In this document: one piece after another, positions 36,445 to 43,899 of the stretch | Position numbering within the stretch: the first letter of the stretch is position 1 | Layout of the letters: the number at the start of each line of letters is the position of its first letter | Assembly: GCA_026399195.1 (NCBI GenBank) | Contig: JAPLRK010000058.1 | Coordinates: forward strand, 1 to 50,373 | From: Legionellales bacterium | GTDB lineage: Bacteria > Pseudomonadota > Gammaproteobacteria > Legionellales > Legionellaceae | Length of the DNA: 50,373 nucleotides | Direction of reading: 5' to 3' | Translations under genes and position numbers: made by a program | Notes under the pieces: generated by a model | What the model saw: the letters and a program-made list of their open reading frames with translations, nothing else | Told to the model about the DNA's origin: nothing | Databases searched by the model: none

Positions 36445-36993
36445 ATGCATTTATTGCGACACCTCATGCTCTCATTCGTTCTATGGCTCTCCCTAGACCA
36501 AACGTTCGCTGCTGACTTTAAAGAGATCGAGCAAGATATAAGCGATTCTGTTATCACGGCGAAAATCACCGCTAAAATCACCAAAAACAAAGATCTCAAC
36601 CCATTAAAACTTTCGGTGACAACATTAGAGGGTGTCGTGTCATTGAATGGTCACGTAAAAGATAAAGAAGCGTTCATGCAGGCGTTACAATTGGTCACGG
36701 CCACCAAAGGAGTCAAATCTGTCGATACAGATAATTTAATCATCAAACGAGTCAACACCGTCTTTACTGACACCTACATCACGGCTAAAGTAGAAGCCGC
36801 GGTTTTAAAGGCCAAAATTTTAGATGATGAGTCCATTCCGCTGGTCGGTATCAATGCCAAAACCATCAACGGCATTGTCACGCTCTCAGGTGATGTGAAA
36901 AAGTCCTCATCCATCACCGCTATTTTAAAGCGCGTGAATACCGTTGATGGGGTCAAACACATCATTTCTATGTTGCGCGTGGCCACCGTATAA
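36445..36993 (+). CDS. periplasmic protein with two BON domains (OsmY-like)
   Basis: Signal peptide MHLLRHLMLSFVLWLSLDQTFA, then two BON domains (about residues 30-100 and 110-180), each ending with a typical G-x-V-x-L-x-G core: LEGVVSLNGHVKDKE and INGIVTLSGDVKKSS. BON domains bind phospholipid surfaces; OsmY is an osmotically induced periplasmic protein, and DolP protects the outer membrane. Length 182 is close to both. Without a lipobox cysteine it is a soluble OsmY type rather than DolP. Start chosen from GAGG 8-9 bases upstream and the signal peptide; an upstream start at 36325 would run through the palindrome. The DUF4442 gene follows 13 bases later. Confidence 0.85.
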   Translation: MHLLRHLMLSFVLWLSLDQTFAADFKEIEQDISDSVITAKITAKITKNKDLNPLKLSVTTLEGVVSLNGHVKDKEAFMQALQLVTATKGVKSVDTDNLIIKRVNTVFTDTYITAKVEAAVLKAKILDDESIPLVGINAKTINGIVTLSGDVKKSSSITAILKRVNTVDGVKHIISMLRVATV

Positions 36994-37006
36994 TTTAAGG
37001 AGTTCC

Positions 37007-37477
37007 ATGTCACTTCTCAGCCGTTTTCGATTTTTTATGTGGCGTTTTGGCCGATTTCAAGTTCCAATGATTGGATATTTAAGCCCTACCCTCATCGAAC
37101 TCAGCGATCAAAAAATCATCATCCGCATCAAACTCAACCGCCGCAGTAAGAATCACCTCAAATCCATGTATTTCGGTGCCCTGGCGGTAGGCGCTGATCT
37201 CGCGGGAGGCCTACATGGGTTTTACCATGCGGAGCTCGCAGGGGTTAAAGTCTCTTTGGTCTTTAAATCATTTCAAGCAAATTTTTTGAAGCGACCAGAA
37301 TCCGATGTATACTTTATTTCAGACATGGGAGAGAGGGTCAAAGAGATGATTGTTGAATCAAAAACCAATGGACAACGCATCACGAGGCCCCTCGAAGTGA
37401 AGGCCTATACAAACTACCCAAACCTTACTGAAGCAGTCGCCCAATTCACACTGGAATTGTCCTTAAAAGTTCTTTAG
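37007..37477 (+). CDS. DUF4442-like hotdog-fold protein
   Basis: 156 residues without signal peptide. The pattern MIGYLSPTLIELSDQKIIIRIKLNRRSKNHLKSMYFGALAVGADLAGGL, with basic residues before NHLKSMYFGALA, resembles the DUF4442 branch of hotdog-fold thioesterases, whose substrate is unknown. The conserved Asn-His and the following small residues sit where thioesterases place the catalytic region. The ATG at 37007 has AAGGAG at the right distance; longer in-frame starts lie inside the BON gene. It is probably co-transcribed with the BON gene and followed 30 bases later by the ATP-grasp gene. Confidence 0.65.
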   Translation: MSLLSRFRFFMWRFGRFQVPMIGYLSPTLIELSDQKIIIRIKLNRRSKNHLKSMYFGALAVGADLAGGLHGFYHAELAGVKVSLVFKSFQANFLKRPESDVYFISDMGERVKEMIVESKTNGQRITRPLEVKAYTNYPNLTEAVAQFTLELSLKVL

Positions 37478-37507
37478 AGACAATAAAACTCATTAAAAAG
37501 GATTTAA

Positions 37508-38962
37508 ATGCAAACCGTTTTAGTTACTGACAATCCCAAAAGCTGGGATTTTTTAAACCCTTTGGCTCCCATCGTTGAAGCCACGGACTATTTGTCGAAT
37601 GAGTCTTACCATCAAAACAAATCTTTAAGAATCATCAATTTATGCCAATCCTACGATTATCAAACCATTGGTTATTACGTCTCTTTACTCGCTCACGCAA
37701 GAGATCATAAAGCAATTCCATCGGTGTTAAGCATTCAAGATGTCTTAAGCACCAGTTTATCCAAACTGATTTCTCAAGACATCGAAGAAGAAATTCAAAA
37801 TAGTTTGCATGAGATCAAAGGCGATGAATTCACGCTCAGCTTGTACTTTGGCCAAAACATGGCCAAGCGGCACACGATCTTGGCCAAAAAACTCCATGGA
37901 TTGTTCCCACTACCTTTGATTCGTTTTACTCTGGAACAAAAAAAACAATGGAACATTAAAAAATTAATTTTGTTATCCCCTGAGGACGTGCCCCCCCAAC
38001 ACCAAGAATTCATGCGCCATGCCGCAGAAACCTATTTTTCTAAAAAACGATTTCACCAATGGCGCAAAAAACAACGCTTTCATGATCTCGCCATTCTTAT
38101 CGACCCCCTAGAACCCAATGCACCTTCCAATAAAAAAGCGTTAGAAAACTTCATCAGTGCCGGTGAAACCTTAGGACTTAATGTCGATTTGATTGACAAA
38201 AATGATGGCCGATCCCTGGCTGAATATGATGCACTGTTCATTCGAGCCACCACAGCGGTGGACCACTATACTTACCGTTTTGCACGACGTGCCTTTCAAG
38301 AAAATCTGGTGGTCATTGATGATCCCCAATCCATCGTCAAATGCACCAACAAAGTGTATCTCGCAGAACTGATGAGAAGTCATCAAATATTAACCCCTGA
38401 AACCCTCTTTCTCAGTAAATTTGATCAACAATTCCCCCCCATTCAATTTCCCTGCGTCATCAAAAAACCAGACAGCGCCTTTTCACAAGGGGTCGTTAAA
38501 ATCGATTCTCAACAAGAATTACAAAAATCTTTGACCCAATTTTTCAAAACATCCGACTTAATTCTCGTGCAACCCTTCATCCCTACCGAATATGATTGGC
38601 GAATTGGAATCATAGATAACAAGCCCCTTTTTGCCTGTCGTTATTATATGGCCAAGGGACATTGGCAAATTTACAACTGGAAAGCAACGCAACATGATAT
38701 TGAAGGAAAAACCATCACGGTTCCTATGGAAGAAGTCCCTGAAGGCGTCATCAAAACGGCCTTAAAAGCTGCGCGGTTAATTGGCGACAGCTTATACGGT
38801 GTTGACATCAAAAGTCAGGGAGACAAAAACTATATCATTGAAGTCAACGATAATCCCAACATAGATTTTGGCATTGAAGACCGCGTCCTGGGTGAGTCCC
38901 TTTACCAGCAAATCATGACCGTATTTTTGCAACGGATCCGAAGGAAACATGGCTATGTCTAA
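37508..38962 (+). CDS. RimK-family ATP-grasp ligase with RLAN-type N-terminal domain
   Basis: ATP-dependent carboxylate-amine ligase. The N-terminal 150 residues (SLRIINLCQSYDYQTIGYYVSLLAHARDHKAIPSV) fit the RimK-like ATP-grasp N-terminal (RLAN) domain. The ATP-grasp core is residues about 240-475: IDDPQSIVKCTNKVYLAELM, FPCVIKKPDSAFSQGVVKI (ATP lysines), VQPFIPTEYDWRIGII (hinge and Arg), and IIEVNDNPNIDFGIED with Mg2+-binding Glu and Asn. Unlike ribosomal RimK it is long (484 residues) and is followed by GCS2 and N-formylglutamate amidohydrolase genes. It overlaps the GCS2 gene by 14 bases. I infer amide bond formation between amino-acid-like substrates, identity unknown. Shine-Dalgarno AAGGA lies 7 bases upstream. 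Confidence 0.88.
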   Translation: MQTVLVTDNPKSWDFLNPLAPIVEATDYLSNESYHQNKSLRIINLCQSYDYQTIGYYVSLLAHARDHKAIPSVLSIQDVLSTSLSKLISQDIEEEIQNSLHEIKGDEFTLSLYFGQNMAKRHTILAKKLHGLFPLPLIRFTLEQKKQWNIKKLILLSPEDVPPQHQEFMRHAAETYFSKKRFHQWRKKQRFHDLAILIDPLEPNAPSNKKALENFISAGETLGLNVDLIDKNDGRSLAEYDALFIRATTAVDHYTYRFARRAFQENLVVIDDPQSIVKCTNKVYLAELMRSHQILTPETLFLSKFDQQFPPIQFPCVIKKPDSAFSQGVVKIDSQQELQKSLTQFFKTSDLILVQPFIPTEYDWRIGIIDNKPLFACRYYMAKGHWQIYNWKATQHDIEGKTITVPMEEVPEGVIKTALKAARLIGDSLYGVDIKSQGDKNYIIEVNDNPNIDFGIEDRVLGESLYQQIMTVFLQRIRRKHGYV

Positions 38963-39970
38963 CTACCCTATTTTCTCAGTCATGGGAATTGAAATTGAAT
39001 ACATGCTCGTGGATAGTGACACCCTAGAAGTACAACCCAAAAATGATCAGATCCTCCATGATCTTGCAGGTCTTCAAGTCAATGAAGTTGTTCTTGGTGA
39101 CATTGCAGCCAGCAACGAGTTGGTGATGCATGTCATTGAGTTAAAAAATAATGGGCCAAAACCGCCTAAAGCGCCGATTGCAAGTCAGTTTCAACAGGCG
39201 ATTATGCACCTACAACCCGTATTGGAGCGATACCACCTACAGCTGTTACCCACGGGCGCTCATCCCTGGATGAACCCGATGCTTGAGACAAAACGCTGGC
39301 CTCATGGCAATAATGCCATTTACGAACAGTATGATTCTATTTTTAACTGCCAAGGGCATGGATGGGCTAATTTACAAAGCATGCATATCAACTTACCCTT
39401 TGCAGATGATCCTGAATTTGACGAGTTACATAACCTCATTCGTCTGCTCCTGCCGTTAATGCCTGCCTTGGGCGCAAGCTCTCCGCTTTTGGAGGGAAAA
39501 AAAACAGGCTTTTTGGATTCGCGCCTTCATTGTTATGGTAAAAACCAAGAGCGGATCCCATGCATTGCCGGGGACATCATTCCCGACATCATCCATTCAG
39601 AAGAGCAATATGGCCGTGAGATTTTAGAGCCAATATATCAAGCCATAAGCCCGTTTGACCCAGAAGGTATTTTACAACATGAATGGATCAATTCGCGCGC
39701 AGCCATTGCTAAATTTGAATTCGGAGCCATTGAAATTCGACTCCGAGATACCCAAGAGTGTGTCAACGCTGATATTGCCATTGCTTACGTGTGAGTCACG
39801 ACTTAGATCAAACCACGCAGCTCGCTCTTGAGCATATCTTAAACTATGGTAATTTAAGTGAACGAATCCTCAAAGCTTGCGACAACGATTTCAGTCGTAA
39901 AAAACTACACCGTGTGTATCGACAACTAGGAGATTGCTTGGTGACAAACCAACCATTCAAAACATTATGA
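38949..39970 (+). pseudogene. GCS2-family glutamate-cysteine ligase-like enzyme, frameshifted with internal deletion
   Basis: The first 281 residues follow the carboxylate-amine ligase (YbdK-like) family closely: MGIEIEYMLVDSDT, GAHPWMNPM, NLQSMHINLPF, GASSPLLEGKKTGFLDSRL and KFEFGAIEIRLRDTQECVNADIA. The frame stops at TGA 39792-39794. In another frame, open from about 39787 to the TGA at 39968-39970, the sequence reads LALEHILNYGNLSERILKACD...LHRVYRQLGDCLVTNQPF, which is the expected C-terminus. About 60-70 family residues between the two parts are absent. The last stop overlaps the ATG of the next gene (ATGA), showing that the original gene ended there. AAGGA precedes the ATG at 38949. Confidence 0.8.
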
Positions 39971-40668
39971 AGCAAACCATATTATTCATCAGCTGTGAAC
40001 ATGCTACCAATGCCGTACCGGACGAGTTTCGCCACATTTTTCACTCTCAAGAGCCCTTACTAAAAACGCATCGAGGAATGGATTTTGGGGCCCTTGAGAT
40101 AGCCACTCATTTATCTCAAACCTTCCACTGTGATTCAACGATAGCCTCAGTGACTCGTTTGTTGATTGACTGTAACCGAAGCCTAACCCATCCTAACTGC
40201 TTTTCAGAGTTAACCCGCGAGTTGGGGGCGAAGGACAAACAAACCGTCATAGACCGCTACTATCGCCCTTATCGAAACCAAGCCGAAACCTTGATTAAAA
40301 ACCACATCGAACAAGGCCAACAAGTGCTTCATATCTCCTGCCATAGCTTCACCCCTATCTTCAATGGCATCACACGAAATGCCAGTATTGGACTCTTGTA
40401 TGATCCCAGACGTCATGGCGAAAAAGAAGTCGCCCGCCAATGGCATGGCCTGCTTGATCTGCAAACAGATCTTCGTGTCCGTATGAACTACCCCTACCGC
40501 GGCACCAGTGACGGTTTTACTTCATCCCTAAGACGCCAATATGGCGAAAAGGATTATTTAGGGATTGAGTTAGAAGTCAATCAAACCTTGGTGAAAGATA
40601 AAACCACACTCAATACCCTAACCCAAGCGTTATCGATAAGCCTTGGAGAGTTATTGCAATTATTATGA
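39967..40668 (+). CDS. N-formylglutamate amidohydrolase-family protein
   Basis: Zinc-dependent deformylase/amidohydrolase related to HutG and to M14-fold enzymes. Landmarks: ILFISCEHATNAVPDEF (first metal-binding segment), THRGMDFGALEIA, DCNRSL, YYRPYRNQAETLI, HISCHSFTP (metal His), and NYPYRGTSDGFTSSLRR. Length 233 is somewhat short but complete. Histidine-utilisation genes are absent around it, so the context with an ATP-grasp and a GCS2 ligase points to hydrolysis or trimming of an amide made by those enzymes. It starts in an ATGA overlap with the broken GCS2 gene and overlaps convergent fur by 6 bases. Confidence 0.85.
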   Translation: MKQTILFISCEHATNAVPDEFRHIFHSQEPLLKTHRGMDFGALEIATHLSQTFHCDSTIASVTRLLIDCNRSLTHPNCFSELTRELGAKDKQTVIDRYYRPYRNQAETLIKNHIEQGQQVLHISCHSFTPIFNGITRNASIGLLYDPRRHGEKEVARQWHGLLDLQTDLRVRMNYPYRGTSDGFTSSLRRQYGEKDYLGIELEVNQTLVKDKTTLNTLTQALSISLGELLQLL

Positions 40669-41094
40669 AATGGTTTTCTCCAATGTCCAACAAACAGGAC
40701 ACAACCCATAAATATTCAGAGCATGATCCGTTATTTTAAACTGCGCGGTTTCTGCCACTTTCCTTTGTCTTTCCTCGATGATCTCATCAAAAAACTCTTC
40801 TACACGCCCACATTTCACACAGACCAAATGATCATGATGAGTTCCATGGTTTAGTTCAAATACGGAATACCCCCCCTCAAAATGATGTCGATTGACCAAT
40901 CCCGCGGCTTCAAACTGCGTCAACACTCGATAAACAGTGGCCAAGCCAACATCCTCCCCCAACTTAAGAAGCGCTTTGTACACATCCTCAGCGCTCAAAT
41001 GATGCGCTTGAGTTGATTCCAGAATTTGTAACACCTTTAATCGGGGCGAGGTAATTTTTAATCCAGCGGCTCTAAGCTGTTGGCTTTCTTCCAC
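40663..41094 (-). CDS. fur: ferric uptake regulator Fur
   Basis: Iron-sensing repressor. Winged-helix DNA-binding half (KITSPRLKVLQILES, DVGLATVYRVLTQFEAAGLV), then HHDHLVCVKCGRVEEFFDE with metal-binding His and the first zinc Cys pair, and C-terminal YGLCPVC with the second. Length 143 (E. coli 148). The start codon is GTG (41092-41094) with AGGAG upstream. Divergent from bamE, the same arrangement as in Pseudomonas (fur-omlA). Confidence 0.96.
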   Translation of the reverse strand: MEESQQLRAAGLKITSPRLKVLQILESTQAHHLSAEDVYKALLKLGEDVGLATVYRVLTQFEAAGLVNRHHFEGGYSVFELNHGTHHDHLVCVKCGRVEEFFDEIIEERQRKVAETAQFKITDHALNIYGLCPVCWTLEKTIS

Positions 41095-41103
41095 AAAGAC
41101 TCC

Positions 41104-41156
41104 TAGGCATTCATTTATGAGCGTGGTATTATGACGAAATTTTTAAGTGGTGGCAA
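41104..41156. promoter_or_regulatory. overlapping divergent promoters of fur and bamE
   Basis: For fur (minus strand): TTGCCA (41151-41156), 17 bases, CATAAT (41128-41133). For bamE (plus strand): TAGGCA (41104-41109), 17 bases, TATTAT (41127-41132). The two -10 hexamers overlap almost completely on opposite strands, so polymerase binding to one should exclude the other. I do not see a good Fur box here. Confidence 0.55.
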
Positions 41157-41159
41157 AGC

Positions 41160-41489
41160 ATGCCCGTCTATTCTTCATTCATCAAAGCTATGGTTATGAG
41201 CGTCGTGCTCTCCCTCTCTTTAGTCAACTGCGCTTCCTATGATTTTTCGAGGCGGGTCGTTCAACAAGGCAATTTATTACCAACTTCCCTAGTGAAACGT
41301 ATCAAAGTCGGTATGAGCAAAGAAGATGTTGCGAGCCTCCTAGGCCACAGCCTGCTCAGCCCATCATTTAACAATGATCGTTGGGATTATGCTTATACTT
41401 GGCGGCGCGGCAGCGGGCCTACAGAAAAACGCAAGTTAACTTTGTATTTCAATCATGGAACCATCGCACGCATCGATCACAATCCTTAG
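41160..41489 (+). CDS. bamE: outer membrane assembly lipoprotein BamE (SmpA/OmlA)
   Basis: Small subunit of the BAM machine that inserts beta-barrel proteins. Lipoprotein signal with lipobox LVNC (Cys22), then the BamE domain: LVKRIKVGMSKEDVASLLGHSLL, WDYAYTWRRG and RKLTLYFNHGTIARI. Length 109 is typical. Its stop overlaps that of convergent rnfH by 4 bases (CCTTAGG). ATG at 41160 chosen; a second ATG ten codons on would also leave a signal peptide. Confidence 0.93.
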   Translation: MPVYSSFIKAMVMSVVLSLSLVNCASYDFSRRVVQQGNLLPTSLVKRIKVGMSKEDVASLLGHSLLSPSFNNDRWDYAYTWRRGSGPTEKRKLTLYFNHGTIARIDHNP

Positions 41490-41752
41490 GATCGGGCCCG
41501 TTGTCTCCGCTTTTCCTTGGGATCCATCAACAAAGGCCGATAAATTTCAATCCTATCCCCAGCCCGAACCTTGCGTGTATTCGAGACCTGTTGGCTAAAA
41601 ATACCCACTGGGAGCGAGCGTGTTTCAGGATGGCTTTGTAACACGCCCGACTGCTCTACAACATCCCCTACTGTTGAACCCACCTGAACTGTTAAAAATA
41701 CGTGGCAGATTGGACCCACAGCGGGGGCATAGACCAACTCCAGATCAACCAT
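41486..41752 (-). CDS. rnfH: RnfH-family ubiquitin-like protein
   Basis: Small beta-grasp protein of 88 residues, UPF0125. Typical sequence: VDLELVYAPA at the start, VQVGSTVGDVVEQSGVL, VGIFSQQVSNTRKVRAGDRIEIYRPLLMDPKEKRRQRA. The role is unclear; in many proteobacteria it sits beside ratA and bamE as here. The ATG at 41752 overlaps the ratA end by 8 bases. Confidence 0.92.
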   Translation of the reverse strand: MVDLELVYAPAVGPICHVFLTVQVGSTVGDVVEQSGVLQSHPETRSLPVGIFSQQVSNTRKVRAGDRIEIYRPLLMDPKEKRRQRARS

Positions 41753-42173
41753 ATAGCTTCTCAGCCCGCTCACAAAAAGCATCCACCATTTTGCTCGTGA
41801 CTTGTTCAAAAACAGGACCAAGAAGCATTGAAAACATGCGTCCTGCGAACGAAAATTCCAAATCAAAGGAAATCACACAGCCATCAGGACACTCATCAAA
41901 ACGCCAAAAACCTTCCAAATGGCTGAAGGGACCATCTACCAAACGAATTTCAATCATTTTATTCGGTTGTAAACGATTACGTGTGGTAAACGACTTACTG
42001 ATCCCCGCCGCGGAAATACTCAAGGTGGCTTGAACTTCGTCTTCATCACGGTGATGCACCACACTTTCCACAAAGTAAGGTAAAAATTCGGCATACCGCT
42101 CTATATCATCCGCCAAACGATACATTTGCTCACAGCTATAAGGAACAGTCCGTGATTTATTGACACTGGTCAT
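41745..42173 (-). CDS. ratA: RatA, START-like ribosome-association/coenzyme-Q binding protein
   Basis: 142 residues of the polyketide-cyclase/START fold. E. coli RatA was reported to block 70S formation, while homologues (Coq10) bind ubiquinone and support respiration. Sequence marks are RTVPYSCEQMYRLADDIERYAEFLPY, the central LVDGPFSHLEGFWRFDE and LEFSFAGRMFSMLLGPVFEQVTSKMVDAFCERA. ATG at 42173 overlaps the esterase stop (ATGA). rnfH and ratA overlap; all three genes are on one transcript. Confidence 0.92.
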   Translation of the reverse strand: MTSVNKSRTVPYSCEQMYRLADDIERYAEFLPYFVESVVHHRDEDEVQATLSISAAGISKSFTTRNRLQPNKMIEIRLVDGPFSHLEGFWRFDECPDGCVISFDLEFSFAGRMFSMLLGPVFEQVTSKMVDAFCERAEKLYG

Positions 42174-42847
42174 GAGTGATCTCCGCTTTGATGGGCCATT
42201 GAGGTCAAATGCGTATCTAACCACTTGGATAAATCCTTGATTTCCTGAGCACAAATCTGATGCTCCATCGGATATTCATGACACTCGATATCTTCAAAAC
42301 CCGCTTCACGTAACCCTACAGCAACTTGACGGGTCCATGCTGGCAGCACCAAAGGATCATGCTGCCCTCCCGCAACAAAGATGGGGGTCTTACGCGGAAG
42401 CAACATGTGACATAGTGAGGCAAGGGGTAGATAGGCCGATAAGGCAAGGATCCCCCCCAAAGGTTTCTCAAAATGAACGCCTGTATATAAGGCCATGGCA
42501 CCACCCTGAGAGAATCCCGCCAAAAATAGACGATCGCTTGAAAAACCCTCAGCTATTTGTTTCTCCATCGCCTGAAGAATGATCTTGGAAGATTGTTTGA
42601 TTCCCTCACTGTCTTCTCTGGCAGTTAAAGACATCCCCAAAATATCATACCAAGCACGCATAGACATGCCATTATTCAGGGTCACAGGACGCACAGGGGC
42701 ATCCAAGAATACATGCCGAATAGGAACTGTCAGCAACAACTCATTTGCCAATCCCATCATATCTTTTGCATCCGCACCCAAACCATGCATCCAAATCACA
42801 CATGCAACGGCTGGATGTTTTGAGTCTTTCACATATTCGTTCAACAA
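42170..42847 (-). CDS. alpha/beta-hydrolase, phospholipase/carboxylesterase family
   Basis: Serine esterase of the carboxylesterase/acyl-protein thioesterase family (225 residues). The oxyanion-hole motif is WMHGLGADAKDM, the nucleophile is in LAGFSQGGAMAL, the Asp lies in VAGGQHDPLV and the His in YPMEHQICAQEI. Substrates of this family are short-chain esters, lysophospholipids or S-acylated proteins. It leads the esterase-ratA-rnfH transcript with an ATGA overlap to ratA and is divergent from lptM-dapF. Confidence 0.92.
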   Translation of the reverse strand: MLNEYVKDSKHPAVACVIWMHGLGADAKDMMGLANELLLTVPIRHVFLDAPVRPVTLNNGMSMRAWYDILGMSLTAREDSEGIKQSSKIILQAMEKQIAEGFSSDRLFLAGFSQGGAMALYTGVHFEKPLGGILALSAYLPLASLCHMLLPRKTPIFVAGGQHDPLVLPAWTRQVAVGLREAGFEDIECHEYPMEHQICAQEIKDLSKWLDTHLTSMAHQSGDHS

Positions 42848-42905
42848 CAGTCCTCCGATGAAAAAGGCAAATTATCGCCAATATAGACCCTTATAGCAAT
42901 CACAG

Positions 42906-42911
42906 TATAAT
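42906..42911 (+). promoter_or_regulatory. -10 element of the lptM-dapF promoter
   Basis: Perfect TATAAT about 33 bases before the lptM ATG. The -35 (near 42883) is poor. Confidence 0.5.
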
Positions 42912-42943
42912 ATCCACCTCAACATAAAAAGAGTAATATCATT

Positions 42944-43069
42944 ATGAAATTATATCGCTTAGGGTTAACCATGCTTATTCTCTGTTGCCTTAGCTCTTGT
43001 GGCCAAAAAGGAGCGCTCTATTTGCCAACATCTGATCCTGCCCAAAAACATCTACGAGCAACCTCATGA
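42944..43069 (+). CDS. lptM: small lipoprotein LptM (YifL)
   Basis: 41-residue lipoprotein with signal peptide MKLYRLGLTMLILCCLSSC, the lipobox LSSC and the LptM signature CGQKGALYLP directly after the lipid-bearing cysteine. In E. coli LptM helps assembly of the LptD-LptE LPS translocon, and its gene precedes dapF. Here its TGA overlaps the dapF ATG (ATGA). AAGAG lies in front of the ATG. Confidence 0.93.
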   Translation: MKLYRLGLTMLILCCLSSCGQKGALYLPTSDPAQKHLRATS

Positions 43070-43899
43070 GGCTTCGATTTACCAAAATGCATGGGTTAGG
43101 AAATGACTTTATGGTGATTGATGCGATTTCCCAAAACATCACGCTGACACCCCATCAAATTGCAGCACTCTCTGACCGAAAAACAGGGGTTGGATTTGAT
43201 CAATGTCTTCTGATTGAAAAAAGCCACGAACCAAACATTGACTTTTTTTACCGCATTTTTAACGCCGATGGACATGAAGTAGGGCAATGCGGTAATGGGG
43301 CCAGATGTCTTGCTCGGTTTGTGAGGCATTATGGCCTCAGCACGCAACCGACCCTTCACGTGGCCACTAGCACCACCCGTCTGAAATTGCATCAGAATCC
43401 AGATGATACCGTGACCGTAGACATGGGGCATCCCAAAAGTCAGCCCAGAGACATCCCCTTTCTCGCTGAGCAACAAGAGATTTTATACTCACTCACCATA
43501 GAAAAGAATCAAATCGTCCAAGTCCATGCCATTCAAGTCGGAAACCCTCATGCCGTGATGGTCGTATCGGATTTGAACATGATTCATTCTCTTGGAAAAC
43601 AAATCAGCGAGCATCCCTTGTTTCCAGAACAAACCAATGCCGGATTTATGCAAATCATCAGCCCAACACAGGTTCGTCTTCGAGTCTATGAACGTGGCTG
43701 TGGCGAAACTCGAGCTTGTGGAAGCGGGGCTGTGGCTGCAATGGCCATTGGTCGACTCTATCATCAACTCGCTTCAGAAGTCACCGTTCATTTACCTGGA
43801 GGTGATTTATCCGTCAGCTGGCCATCCTTTGATGCGTCTATCCACCTTACAGGCCCTGCGTCATTCGTTTATGAGGGCACTTTGCTATGCGCATTGTAA
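43066..43899 (+). CDS. dapF: diaminopimelate epimerase
   Basis: Converts LL- to meso-diaminopimelate for lysine and peptidoglycan synthesis, cofactor-free. The two catalytic cysteines are in CGNGARCLARF and ERGCGETRACGSGAVA. Start FTKMHGLGNDFMVID is canonical. 277 residues, normal. It overlaps trkA by 13 bases. Confidence 0.97.
   Translation: MRLRFTKMHGLGNDFMVIDAISQNITLTPHQIAALSDRKTGVGFDQCLLIEKSHEPNIDFFYRIFNADGHEVGQCGNGARCLARFVRHYGLSTQPTLHVATSTTRLKLHQNPDDTVTVDMGHPKSQPRDIPFLAEQQEILYSLTIEKNQIVQVHAIQVGNPHAVMVVSDLNMIHSLGKQISEHPLFPEQTNAGFMQIISPTQVRLRVYERGCGETRACGSGAVAAMAIGRLYHQLASEVTVHLPGGDLSVSWPSFDASIHLTGPASFVYEGTLLCAL

Noticed and set aside
39780-39800. Programmed frameshift joining the two parts of the GCS2 ligase
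   Set aside because: The joined product would still lack about 60-70 family residues, so a deletion is the simpler reading.
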